NCBI GenBank assembly: GCA_964356135.1
Contig: CAYHGV010000037.1
Location: 1 to 26,025 of the forward strand
Direction: 5' to 3'
Source: CAYHGV01 sp964356135
GTDB taxonomy: Bacteria; Hydrothermota; Tepidihabitantia; CAYHGV01
Length of the DNA: 26,025 nucleotides
This document shows, piece by piece, positions 1 through 7,460 of the stretch; position 1 is the stretch's first letter, and every line of letters begins with the position of its first letter. The notes under the pieces are model-generated. The model was not told where the DNA came from and searched no databases. It saw nothing but the letters and a program-made list of their open reading frames with translations. The translations under genes were made by a program, and so were the position numbers.

Positions 1-883
1 GCACAAGGTGGAGACTACCGGGCACGGCGGTCTCGTAGTGCGCCCAACCAGAATGGAAGTAGGTCTGTTTATATACTCGAACCCGCGCCAGCAAATTCAT
101 ATCCACCACTGCCCGTTGTCCCGCTGCATGCCGGCTCAGCGCGGCGAGATCGGAGTAATGCCGCGAGATACCCACCGGCAATTGTTTGTCGGCCGGTCGG
201 TGATACTCGGCGTGCAACAGCGTCGCCTTCTCCCAGAAGGTCCGCTCCGCTTCGAGCGCCAGCACCGTGCAGGACGGCTCGCGAAACAGGGCGGGGAATA
301 CTTCGGCTGCCAGTGGCTTGATCGCGTGCGTGCCGGTGGGCAGCTGGTCGTAGAGCGACCCGAATTCCAACTTCACCTGCGGACGCAACGAACCAGTCTG
401 ACCCGCTCGCGGATACGCAAACAGCAACACCGGCGAATGCGTTGATTCATCCATCTCGAAGGTCAGCGCCGACTCCGGTTGACCCGGCAGATTCGCGGTA
501 ATGTGACGGTTCAAAGCCGGGAGGAACCGGTCACGCACCGCCACAATGCAGATGTCTTCCAAAGCCTTGGTGCGCTTCTCGAACTGCGACCGGCTGGCCG
601 CGGCGTCCGGGCCCACGTCGCCGCCGAAGCCGAGCCAGTCCGGATCCACGGAAAGATCAATGTCCTCGGAAAACCGCTGGATGATGCCGAACACTTTCGA
701 GAGCGACGTGCCGCCTTTGAACACCAGGTGTCCGCCGAGTTCCACGTCGGCAAAGATCAACCGCAACAGCCAGCAGACCCAGAAATCCTTCTCGATGATG
801 TGCGGGCCGATGGCTCGTTGCGCTCCGGCCTCGCGGAAGATGCGCTGGAGATCCGCGGACGGTCGGCGGGCGAACTCAAGCAT
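1..883 (-). CDS. AbiEii-type nucleotidyltransferase toxin (partial, runs off left edge)
   Basis: The reading frame opens at ATG 883 and stays open to base 1, giving 294 visible codons with no stop. The nucleotidyltransferase signature is clear: FKGGTSLSKVFG around residues 55-66, followed by RFSEDIDLSVD around 70-80, which carries the metal-binding acidic pair. The downstream part also fits the AbiEii/AbiGii family: an ALEAERTFWEKATLLHAEY stretch, then HYSDLAAL, then a C-terminal FHSGWAHYETAVPGSL region. Family members act as toxins of type IV AbiE systems and are thought to transfer nucleotides to RNA targets. The start overlaps the antitoxin gene by 8 bases (876-883), so translation is probably coupled. 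The stretch is visibly more GC-rich than the genes to the right, which suggests transfer. The last residues are outside the window. Confidence 0.9.
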   Translation of the reverse strand, partial: MLEFARRPSADLQRIFREAGAQRAIGPHIIEKDFWVCWLLRLIFADVELGGHLVFKGGTSLSKVFGIIQRFSEDIDLSVDPDWLGFGGDVGPDAAASRSQFEKRTKALEDICIVAVRDRFLPALNRHITANLPGQPESALTFEMDESTHSPVLLFAYPRAGQTGSLRPQVKLEFGSLYDQLPTGTHAIKPLAAEVFPALFREPSCTVLALEAERTFWEKATLLHAEYHRPADKQLPVGISRHYSDLAALSRHAAGQRAVVDMNLLARVRVYKQTYFHSGWAHYETAVPGSLHLV

Positions 884-1490
884 GCGACTGGCCCTCCCCA
901 CCGATTTCCTCCAATAACGGACGCATCCAGCCGGGGGCGTTCACCCGGTCTTTGAGCAGTTGTTGTTTCTCGACGACACTTAACCGGCGGAGCAGTGTTT
1001 GCCGGTGCGCGGACGTGATCCGGTCCTTGCCGATGTATCGTAGCGCCTGAATCACCGTGCCGCTGATCCGGCCGGCAGTCACCATGTTCCGGGGCGTCGT
1101 CCGCCGCAACACGATCTCCTGGTTGCGGAATCGAATCCGACGCGGAGCGCCGTCGGTCAGGAACACAATGCGCGCCGGCACCTGTTCCGACAGGCCCAAC
1201 AGGTTAGCCGCATACGCCCCGGCGGGCTGGACGCGGATACTCCGACTTCTGGCAATGGCTTCAGCCACGGTGTCAGGATCGGGCGAGAGTGCCCCCAGTT
1301 CCGCGTGGGTCCGGGGGAAATCGTAAAGCCCCTGCGCCAATCGGCGAATGATTCCGCGCTTCGTCAGCCGGTGCAACGCCGTCAACACGGCAACCGTGCC
1401 GCCGAGGTCGGCAAAATCAGTTGGAGTGAAGCACCAACCCTTGCCACTACCTCGGATACGCCTAAGTATCGCTGGCTCAGTGGCTTGCAT
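876..1490 (-). CDS. AbiEi-like antitoxin (DUF6088 type winged-helix protein)
   Basis: This 204-residue protein sits directly upstream of the NTase toxin and overlaps it by 8 bases, the usual antitoxin-toxin order of AbiE loci. The first 60 or so residues look like a winged helix-turn-helix (a VLTALHRLTKRGIIRRLAQG segment ending in a GLYDFPR wing). The rest resembles the AbiEi C-terminal domain, with the PAGAYAANLLGLSEQVP and RRIRF segments typical of DUF6088/AbiEi proteins. In characterised AbiE systems the antitoxin represses its own promoter by binding inverted repeats and blocks toxin action without a stable complex. A large palindrome lies just upstream of the start and is a candidate operator. 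The Shine-Dalgarno is weak (GGTAG). The family call is from motif memory, not a search. Confidence 0.85.
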   Translation of the reverse strand: MQATEPAILRRIRGSGKGWCFTPTDFADLGGTVAVLTALHRLTKRGIIRRLAQGLYDFPRTHAELGALSPDPDTVAEAIARSRSIRVQPAGAYAANLLGLSEQVPARIVFLTDGAPRRIRFRNQEIVLRRTTPRNMVTAGRISGTVIQALRYIGKDRITSAHRQTLLRRLSVVEKQQLLKDRVNAPGWMRPLLEEIGGEGQSHA

Positions 1491-1504
1491 GTCTTCTACC
1501 GTTC

Positions 1505-1546
1505 GTTCTTTGTAAGGAAATATGACCAGTTTTCATTACAAGAAAC
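1505..1546. promoter_or_regulatory. Imperfect palindrome upstream of the antitoxin gene, candidate AbiEi operator
   Basis: A 42-base dyad is centred between 1525 and 1526, with 15 of 21 positions symmetric. The innermost 30 bases (1511-1540) match at 12 of 15, in the form TGTAA.GAAA..TG and its complement. It ends 15 bases before the antitoxin ATG at 1490. AbiEi antitoxins are known to autorepress through inverted repeats in this location. Weak promoter-like hexamers (TTGTTT and CATATT on the minus strand) overlap it. Confidence 0.55.
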
Positions 1547-1556
1547 AACCTCAAAA

Positions 1557-1793
1557 CTACCGCCCCGCCCGTCGCACGTCTGCCGCCACCATTGCCACAA
1601 CAGCATCGCCCCAGCTCAGCATCTGCTGCTTTTCCACGATCCCGCGTCCGATGTCCCAGTAAAACAGGATCAGGTCGCGGTTCACGGCACGCGCCGCCGA
1701 AATGCGGGCGGAAATGACTCGCGTCTTCAAATCTTCAATAAACCGGCGGTATTCCAGGGAGGTCATCACGGTCGATTCGATTGCGTTTTTCAT
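1557..1793 (-). pseudogene. Truncated DUF1016 (YhcG-type) N-terminal domain
   Basis: A 78-residue frame starts at ATG 1793 behind a good AGAAGGA ribosome site. It matches the start of the DUF1016 N-terminal domain: a YRRFIEDLKTRVISARISAA segment, then AVNRDLILFYWDIGRGI and WGDAVVAMVAADVRRA. Full YhcG-type proteins continue for roughly 250 more residues with a PDDEXK-like nuclease domain. Here the frame ends right after VAADVRRAGR, where intact relatives would continue. The earlier in-frame ATG at 1823 has no ribosome site. I read this as a remnant, though a short DUF1016-N-only protein cannot be excluded. It lies 66 bases upstream of the AbiEi gene on the same strand, so the promoter at 1833-1861 could read through into the toxin-antitoxin pair. 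Confidence 0.7.
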
Positions 1794-1832
1794 TGTTTCA
1801 ATCCTTCTAACATCTTTACTCATAGCTTTTGA

Positions 1833-1861
1833 AGTGTAGACGTGAATTTTAACTTTGTCAA
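1833..1861 (-). promoter_or_regulatory. Sigma-70-like promoter for the DUF1016 stub
   Basis: On the minus strand TTGACA (1861-1856), a 17-base spacer and TACACT (1838-1833) form a good promoter. Transcription would start near 1826, about 33 bases before the ATG at 1793. Confidence 0.6.
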
Positions 1862-1887
1862 GCCGGGCGGCAGTAAGCGGACATTTT

Positions 1888-2565
1888 TCAAATCCGGCCG
1901 CTGCCCACGCACAACTTATTTTCTCTCCACCCTTCCATCGCTTTATTAAAATCATCGGTAAAACCGGAATGGCCGGTAGCGAGCAACGCAATACCGTTCA
2001 ACCGAGCCAGCTTCCGGATCGACTCTTGCTGCTGATTCTTATTCATCATCAAAAACTTTCTGGTCAGTGCGACTTTGCCGTCTTTGAGATTCAATATGTC
2101 GCCGACAAAAAGGTTCCGGTCTTCGACCAGAAACGACATCGACCCGGGCGTGTGACCGGGTGTCAGGATAGCCTTTATCTTTGTTTCGCCGATTTTGATT
2201 ATTTCTCCGTCCTGCAAATAATTGAGAGAACCCGAAAACCCTTTATTATGAACTATCCCAAGGAACCGTGCCGTTTTTCCGTTGACCATCTGTTCTTCTT
2301 CTGCCGACAGGTACAATTTTGCCCGGGTGAAGAGACCCACTCCGCCGGTATGGTCGCGGTCAGAATGGGTTAAAAAGACCGCCTGGACACTGCCCGGAGC
2401 GATACCGATTTCATCAAAACCGGCGCTCACTTTTTCTTTTCGCATCCCGGCATCGATGCAGATAACAGTCCCTTTATTTTGATAAATATACATGCTGACG
2501 AAACCAAGATCGATTCGATAAATGTTTTTTGTAACGATTTCAGCCGGTTTCTTTTCTTTCGCCAT
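1888..2565 (-). CDS. MBL-fold metallo-hydrolase
   Basis: A 225-residue metallo-beta-lactamase-fold protein with a complete dinuclear metal site. The HxDxDH motif is THSDRDH (residues 66-72), followed by TPGHTPGS (135-142, His138), DRNLFVGD with Asp156, and ATGHSG with His199. The layout resembles small soluble hydrolases related to glyoxalase II and other thioester or lactone hydrolases, and the substrate cannot be told from sequence. No signal peptide is present, so it should be cytoplasmic. The ATG at 2565 follows an AGGGGAT-type ribosome site. The C-terminal 20 or so residues (from GWRENK) are low in similarity to the family and may be a read-on tail. It appears to be a single gene, with a repeat-rich spacer upstream. 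Confidence 0.88.
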   Translation of the reverse strand: MAKEKKPAEIVTKNIYRIDLGFVSMYIYQNKGTVICIDAGMRKEKVSAGFDEIGIAPGSVQAVFLTHSDRDHTGGVGLFTRAKLYLSAEEEQMVNGKTARFLGIVHNKGFSGSLNYLQDGEIIKIGETKIKAILTPGHTPGSMSFLVEDRNLFVGDILNLKDGKVALTRKFLMMNKNQQQESIRKLARLNGIALLATGHSGFTDDFNKAMEGWRENKLCVGSGRI

Positions 2566-2637
2566 ATCATCCCCTATTTGTTAATTTAATTTTTTGTCTA
2601 ACCTGCACATTACACCACATACTCAGAACGGACGGGT

Positions 2638-2765
2638 GCCGAGGACAAGCCTCGGCGCTACAATTTTTCATCGTCGGATAAAGCCGACCTTGTCGGATAA
2701 ATCCGACCGCTACAATTTAGCGACAGAATGACAGCTCCTCGGCGACCCTGAAAGGGTCGCACTAC
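2638..2765. repeat. Cluster of short palindromes sharing a GTAG head (spacer 2566-2865)
   Basis: The 300-base spacer upstream of the MBL gene holds no gene. It contains a run of short hairpins, each followed on the plus strand by CTAC (GTAG on the minus strand): 2638-2661 (GCCGAGG/CCTCGGC), 2692-2713 (GTCGGAT/ATCCGAC) and 2741-2765 (GCGACCCT/AGGGTCGC). A related GTCGGATAAAGCCGAC lies at 2673-2688 without the head. The 25 bases at 2741-2765 recur exactly, inverted, at 24107-24131. Confidence 0.8.
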
Positions 2766-2770
2766 GACTG

Positions 2771-2854
2771 ATTCCTTTGTGCTCTTTGTGTGCCCCATTA
2801 GATAACATACTAATTAAAAAATTGATATCTAATGGGGAGCTTTGTGGTTCAATC
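2771..2854. repeat. CTTTGTG phrase repeat with nested CCCCATTAGATA hairpin
   Basis: A perfect 12-bp inverted repeat (2793-2804 with 2826-2837) interrupts a CTTTGTG phrase, which continues after it as AGCTTTGTGGTTCAA. Similar nested copies lie at 12056-12100 and 21425-21469. Confidence 0.8.
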
Positions 2855-2865
2855 TTTCAAATCCT

Positions 2866-4482
2866 TCACTCCGTGGGCGGCGGCAGAATCGGCGGCGGGT
2901 GAATCCCTTTCTTGATTTTGCGGATTTCCAGTTCCGAGAACAAAAGGCTGGGTGTCACCACCGAGCCCCGGGACGCCACCACCGCCTTCGGGTCATTCCC
3001 CAACCCGATGATTTTACCGAGCGTTGCGAATGGCGAGCCCGAAACGAGCTCCGCACCCCGCACCAGCTCTTCTTTGCCGTCGGTATAGACCTTGTAAACT
3101 TCGACCACGGCTGGGAATTGGAGTTCGGTGATCAGGAGTCCATACGGTTTTCCCTGCCGTTTGCATTCTCCAATCAACTGTTTTTTCAACTGGCTGAACG
3201 GCGCCGGGGCTTGTGATTCAACAATCAGGTTACCGATGTCGGCCCTTGGCTTCTCCCAGAGGTTGGCACGACCATGACCGTTCGAGGTCGGGAACCCTTT
3301 GACCGGTGAACGGCTGAGCAAAAAGTTTTTGAGCACGCCATTTTCGACCAGGCTCACCCTCTGGGCGGGTACGCCTTCTTCATCGAACCGGTAAAAACCG
3401 GTTACAACTTCTCCTTTATACTCTTTTATCGTCGGGTCGTCGAAGATCGACACCGAAGCCGGCAGTATCCGCTCGCCGACTTTATTCTCGAGTCCTTCCT
3501 CATCCTTCCAGCGCTTCTTATCGCCTTCGAACAGCGGCGCGAGCACCGCTGCAAACAACGAAGCCCCGGCCGAAGCCTGGACCAGCACCGGACCGGCATA
3601 GGCATCGCACGCCGGTGCGTCTTTGAGTTTGGTCAATCCCTCCGCCAACTGGCGAATTTCGCGCTCGACCAGTTCGTCCGACCAGCTGCCGTCATAACTC
3701 GTCAACTGGCGCGAACCGCGCAGCGGCATCCCGTCGCCACTCCGGGTCTCACCACTGATCTCGAACCAATAGCGGACCGCTCCATCCTGAATGTTCGAAC
3801 CTTCGCTCGTGACAAAATACCTGGTCGCCGCTCCGGCATCAAACCGAACCCGCGAAAGCTGAACCTCCGGGTATGCTTTGAAAATGAGCGAATAGCGCTT
3901 CACCCGCTCTTCCCACTCTTTTTTATTAACCGAAAGCGTGACCTCATCGCCGATCGAAACCTCCGGTTTTTCTCTACTGAAATCATTGGGCCGCGCTTCG
4001 GTATCCGGATTGAGTGCCAAATTTTTCTTTTTGTTGGCAAAGTCCTCGAGTGCCTTCTTATACGCCTGGTCGGTGGCGAGCCAGAGCCGCTGTTTGATGC
4101 TCACCGTATCGTTCTCGACCGGCACACGGATATTCCGGTATCGCCAATCCTCTTCGTTAAAATCACCGCGCTGCCGGTCGACTCCGCTGTTGTCGAGCTC
4201 ATACGACCCGACCCGGACATCGACGATCAGATTGCGAAAACGGGAGCCGGACGATTCGGTTATCGAACCCAGGTACCCTTCGACCGCCACCGTGGCATAA
4301 TCGGTGACGCGGTAGCTGATGAAGTACGGCTTCCCCTGCCCTTCGAGCTGGAGTTTTCCCATCGAGCGGCCCAACTCACTCGCCATCGCCCGGAGAATCG
4401 GATTTTCCTCTGCCGCAAAACCAACGGTGCAAAGCGCAAAATGTAAAATGCAAAATAATGGTAGGTTTTTTAAATGTTTCAT
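2866..4482 (-). CDS. Exported TldD/PmbA-like protein lacking the zinc motif (TldE-like partner)
   Basis: A 538-residue protein clearly paralogous to the gene just upstream: shared GKPYFISYR, WEERVKRYSLIFKAYPE, SIFDDPT, GFYRFDEEGVPAQRVSLVENGVLK-type blocks and a PPILPPP tail. Where the upstream paralogue has HEAIGH, this one has AAVLAP (about residues 311-316). The downstream CGAESGS block with the likely third zinc ligand has shrunk to ASRGS. It is therefore probably non-catalytic, like TldE in the TldD/TldE heterodimer. The true start is ATG 4482, preceded by AAGGAG six bases away. It overlaps the upstream stop as ATGA, so the two are translated in a coupled, near-equal ratio. The N-terminus is a hydrophobic signal-peptide-like segment ending near GFAAEE. 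Its core (PLFCILHFALCTVG) is written by an intergenic phrase repeat found elsewhere in the window. Confidence 0.85.
   Translation of the reverse strand: MKHLKNLPLFCILHFALCTVGFAAEENPILRAMASELGRSMGKLQLEGQGKPYFISYRVTDYATVAVEGYLGSITESSGSRFRNLIVDVRVGSYELDNSGVDRQRGDFNEEDWRYRNIRVPVENDTVSIKQRLWLATDQAYKKALEDFANKKKNLALNPDTEARPNDFSREKPEVSIGDEVTLSVNKKEWEERVKRYSLIFKAYPEVQLSRVRFDAGAATRYFVTSEGSNIQDGAVRYWFEISGETRSGDGMPLRGSRQLTSYDGSWSDELVEREIRQLAEGLTKLKDAPACDAYAGPVLVQASAGASLFAAVLAPLFEGDKKRWKDEEGLENKVGERILPASVSIFDDPTIKEYKGEVVTGFYRFDEEGVPAQRVSLVENGVLKNFLLSRSPVKGFPTSNGHGRANLWEKPRADIGNLIVESQAPAPFSQLKKQLIGECKRQGKPYGLLITELQFPAVVEVYKVYTDGKEELVRGAELVSGSPFATLGKIIGLGNDPKAVVASRGSVVTPSLLFSELEIRKIKKGIHPPPILPPPTE
4427..4456 (-). 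repeat. TTTTGCA-type phrase repeat inside the signal-peptide coding region
   Basis: These 30 bases, read on the minus strand, match the intergenic stretch 24183-24212 at 27 of 30 positions. The 15-base core GCAAAATGAAAAATG of that stretch also occurs near 10370. In the gene they encode the hydrophobic core of the signal peptide. Confidence 0.8.
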
Positions 4483-6263
4483 TGCCAACTCCTTTCGCTG
4501 AATGGGGGAGGAAGAATCGGCGGTTTCGTCTTCCCGGTAACCGTCTTCGCAATTTCAATCTCGGACAGCAACAGGCTGGGCGCGACCAGCGCTGCCGGCA
4601 CCGAGCCCGACTCGGCGCCGCAGAATCCGTTAAAGACCGCCGGGTCATTACCGGTTGCCTCGATCTTATCCAGCACCACGAGCGGGGTCGACCCGAACTT
4701 CACACCGCGCACGAGCGTTTCTTTACCGGTTTTGGCATCGACCCGGTAGACCAGGAGCGGCATCGACTGAAACGCTTCCATAATGCCCCGGTCGGTGGCG
4801 GTGCTCCCGCCTTCGGACCGGGTAAAAATTAAACCGTAGGGCTTGTTCCTCTTTCGACACTCGGCTAAGAGCAGCTGCTGCAGTTGTGAGAACGGCAGCG
4901 GCCGGCTCGTCTCTAAGATCAGATTTCCCTGCCTCGGCACCGGGAAATCGCCGAAGCCAGCCGATTGCATCATCGCCCTGCCATGACCGTTCGATTTGTC
5001 AATCCCTTTAATCGGCTTGCGTGAAATCAAAAAAGTCTTGAGCACCCCGTTTTTGATCAGATCGACCCGCTGGCTCGCGATTCCTTCTTCGTCATACCGG
5101 TAAAAACCATCCAGGGGCATCCCGTGATAGATCGCAAGCGTCGGGTCATCAAAAATACTAATGAAATCGGGCAGAATCCTTTTGCCAACCTTATCTTTAA
5201 AGGTTTCGCCGTATTCTTTCGACGCCTGGCGGTGCGCTTCCATCCGGTGACCGATCGCTTCGTGAACGAAAACGCCCGCCGCCTGGCGCTCGATGATCGC
5301 CGGGCCGGTATATGCCTCCATCACCGGTGCCGCTTTCAGCGCCATTACTTCTGCGCACAGCGCTTCAAGCTCTTTTTTTACCGTGTCATCGTTCGGCAGC
5401 TGCGATTCGTTCCAGCCGAAAAAGTTGCGGTAGCTGCGCACCCACATGCCGTCGGCGGCTTTGGCGGCGGCGTTACACCGCAGCCAATAATAGACCTTGC
5501 CCTGCTCGATCACGGAGCCTTCGCTCGACACGAAATAGTCGTTTTTGCTCTGGACCGAAAACGAAACGCCGGACTCTAAAATCTCCGGGTATTTTTTGAA
5601 CAGCAACGAAAATTCTTTTACCCTATTCTGCCATTCGAGGGTATCGACCGAAAACGCTGCCGCTGCACCGACATCCGACACCGGTTTTTCGAACGAAAAA
5701 TCGAGCGGTCGTTCTTCTTCGACCTCCTGCAGCCGCTTGCCTTCCTTCTGGGTGAGCTGCTTCAGTGCCCGTTTGTAGCGGAGGTCGGTCAAAAGCCAGA
5801 GGGAGCGCTCGAGAGCTGCGGGGTCGTCGGTCAACGGGACCGGAACCCGCATATACTCCTCGTTATGTTCATCCTCTGCTTCGTCCGGATTGAACAGGTC
5901 TTCCGGCACCGGCATATTATCGAGCTGGTGGTCGCCGACCCGGACCATGACGTTGAGAAACCGGTTATGGTTTCTATTGGAATTCATGAGCGCACCGAGC
6001 GCCGCCTGGGTCGAAAAATCAGTCCGGTCGATCAAAAGATAGCTGATAAAATACGGCTTCTTTTCGCCTCCGAGCTGGAGCTTCTCCATCGAGCGCCCAA
6101 GTTCAGCTCGCATTGCCTCGATTATTGAAGAGGGCCCAGAAGAATCGGATGCTCGCTGGACGCCGGGCGTAACACTTGCCATCGCCCCCAGGATTGGGCT
6201 GGACTGAGCCGACAAACTTACCAATCCCAAAAAGCCGGCTGCCAATAAAGTCTTGAATTTCAT
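4479..6263 (-). CDS. Exported TldD/PmbA-like metalloprotease (zinc site intact)
   Basis: A 594-residue protein with a signal peptide (MKFKTLLAAGFLGLVSLSA, cleavage near residue 20) and a TldD-like catalytic site HEAIGH at 334-339. Downstream is a GFCGAESGSVP block whose Cys548 sits where TldD carries its third zinc ligand. TldD proteins with TldE partners are cytoplasmic zinc proteases that cut unfolded peptides, for example in microcin B17 and CcdA processing. An exported form would act in the periplasm or outside. Residues 22-30 (SPILGAMAS) look like an echo of the segment beginning at 46, so the first 25 mature residues may be a small internal duplication. The start at 6263 has a strong AAGGAGG site. 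It forms an operon with the zinc-less paralogue downstream (ATGA overlap). Confidence 0.87.
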   Translation of the reverse strand: MKFKTLLAAGFLGLVSLSAQSSPILGAMASVTPGVQRASDSSGPSSIIEAMRAELGRSMEKLQLGGEKKPYFISYLLIDRTDFSTQAALGALMNSNRNHNRFLNVMVRVGDHQLDNMPVPEDLFNPDEAEDEHNEEYMRVPVPLTDDPAALERSLWLLTDLRYKRALKQLTQKEGKRLQEVEEERPLDFSFEKPVSDVGAAAAFSVDTLEWQNRVKEFSLLFKKYPEILESGVSFSVQSKNDYFVSSEGSVIEQGKVYYWLRCNAAAKAADGMWVRSYRNFFGWNESQLPNDDTVKKELEALCAEVMALKAAPVMEAYTGPAIIERQAAGVFVHEAIGHRMEAHRQASKEYGETFKDKVGKRILPDFISIFDDPTLAIYHGMPLDGFYRYDEEGIASQRVDLIKNGVLKTFLISRKPIKGIDKSNGHGRAMMQSAGFGDFPVPRQGNLILETSRPLPFSQLQQLLLAECRKRNKPYGLIFTRSEGGSTATDRGIMEAFQSMPLLVYRVDAKTGKETLVRGVKFGSTPLVVLDKIEATGNDPAVFNGFCGAESGSVPAALVAPSLLLSEIEIAKTVTGKTKPPILPPPFSERSWQ

Positions 6264-6291
6264 TCGTGCCTCCTTGAATTGTTTTATTTAA

Positions 6292-6319
6292 GTTATACAC
6301 TGACCACTGCGCCTGTCAA
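6292..6319 (-). promoter_or_regulatory. Promoter of the TldD-like operon
   Basis: On the minus strand, perfect TTGACA (6319-6314), a 16-base spacer and TATAAC (6297-6292) lie just upstream of the ATG at 6263. The expected leader is about 22 bases and contains the AAGGAGG ribosome site. Confidence 0.75.
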
Positions 6320-6351
6320 GTCTACCAATTCGTTATGTTTCTTTTTCTTTT

Positions 6352-6420
6352 TACGCCTTACGCTTTACGCCCTACGCCTTACTCCCTACTCGCCACTCAC
6401 CACTCGCTACTCACTACTCT
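6352..6420. repeat. TACGCC/CTAC phrase repeat
   Basis: A quasi-periodic run of TTACGCC-, CTACGCC- and CACTCGC-type words in the spacer between the TldD-like operon and the ARPP-1 gene. A similar run occurs at 21704-21771, and a shorter complementary one near 10388-10420. Confidence 0.75.
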
Positions 6421-6484
6421 TTTTCTAACAACCTAAGCCTTGACTTAAATCGCGCTTTGATTATTTTTTCACCAAGGGGGTGGT

Positions 6485-7396
6485 ATGCTGACACTAACGC
6501 CGTATTTGAGTGAAATAAAAGTTGGTGAGCCGCGGTTTATAAGAAATTTGGTCGTCTATCCATTGCACGATGGTGGAGCGGCTCAAGACAAGATCGAAGT
6601 CCTCGACCGGGCATTGAAAAAAGGTTCGGTAAAAATTTCCGAAGCACCCAGTGCCCAGGTCGAACGGATTAAATTCGAGAACCGCTCGGATGCGCGGGTT
6701 TTCCTGCTGGATGGCGAAGAAATCACCGGCGCCTTCCAGGACCGGATAACCAATACCGCTTCGTTGATCGAGCCCGAGAGTGAAGTACTGTTGCCGGTGA
6801 GCTGTGTCGAAGAAGGACGCTGGCGCGGTGAAAAAAGCTTCACCACTGCCCAATCCTGCTCCTATCCAACCCTGCGCGCGGCGGTTTGCCGGAGCGTCAC
6901 GAGTTCTTTAAAAAAAACCAAGCGCTACGATTCCAATCAGAAAACGATCTGGACCGAGATGAAACGAAAACTCTCCTCGCTCGCGGTGAAATCCCTCACC
7001 TCGTCGATGCGGGATATCTATAAAACCCTGGACAATGATATCAGCCGCTACAGCGATGACGCCGACGAGTTCAAAGGATTCTCCGGGTTGCTTGCCCTTG
7101 CCGGCTCAAAGATTCTCTGCCTCGATTTTTTTGAAGCCGCTTCCCTGTTTCAAAAGTTGGCAAAAAAACTCTTAGCCAGTTATGCGTTGGACGCCCTGGA
7201 GCAGACCGGCGAGTCGAGCGCGCCCTCCGACCGCGAGGTTTCAAGATTTTTAACCCGGGTAAAAAAGTCACGGGTTCGGAGTTTCCCTTCGGTCGGTTTG
7301 GGCAGTGAATACCGGTTCGAAGGCACCAATGTCTTCGGCCGGGCGCTGGTCTATGACAATCATTTAATCCATGTAGCCGCTTTTGCAACGAAATAA
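6485..7396 (+). CDS. ARPP-1 domain protein (DUF6569-like)
   Basis: A 303-residue soluble protein. It carries the hallmarks I associate with the ARPP-1 family (ARG and Rhodanese-Phosphatase-superfamily-associated Protein domain): an N-terminal NLVVYPL segment, VERIKFENRSDARVFLLDGE, ITGAFQDRITNT, LLPVSCVEEGRWRGEKSF, and a C-terminal ALVYDNHLIHVAAF. There are no transmembrane segments or signal peptide. The biochemical activity of the family is not known to me; comparative work places it in putative biological-conflict or signalling contexts. The ATG at 6485 follows an AAGGGGG-type site. It is divergent from the exported TldD-like operon. A repeat-filled gap of 288 bases separates it from the kinase-helicase gene on the same strand, so co-transcription is possible but not shown. 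Confidence 0.75.
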   Translation: MLTLTPYLSEIKVGEPRFIRNLVVYPLHDGGAAQDKIEVLDRALKKGSVKISEAPSAQVERIKFENRSDARVFLLDGEEITGAFQDRITNTASLIEPESEVLLPVSCVEEGRWRGEKSFTTAQSCSYPTLRAAVCRSVTSSLKKTKRYDSNQKTIWTEMKRKLSSLAVKSLTSSMRDIYKTLDNDISRYSDDADEFKGFSGLLALAGSKILCLDFFEAASLFQKLAKKLLASYALDALEQTGESSAPSDREVSRFLTRVKKSRVRSFPSVGLGSEYRFEGTNVFGRALVYDNHLIHVAAFATK

Positions 7397-7460
7397 TTTG
7401 AACCACAAAAAAAGATTTAAGAGTGATTAACCACGGAAGACACGGAAAAAAATTTGAGCC

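Noticed and set aside
8..917. Plus-strand open frames opposite the AbiEii toxin.
   Set aside because: They are shadows of a GC-rich coding strand. The minus frame carries the coherent NTase motifs.
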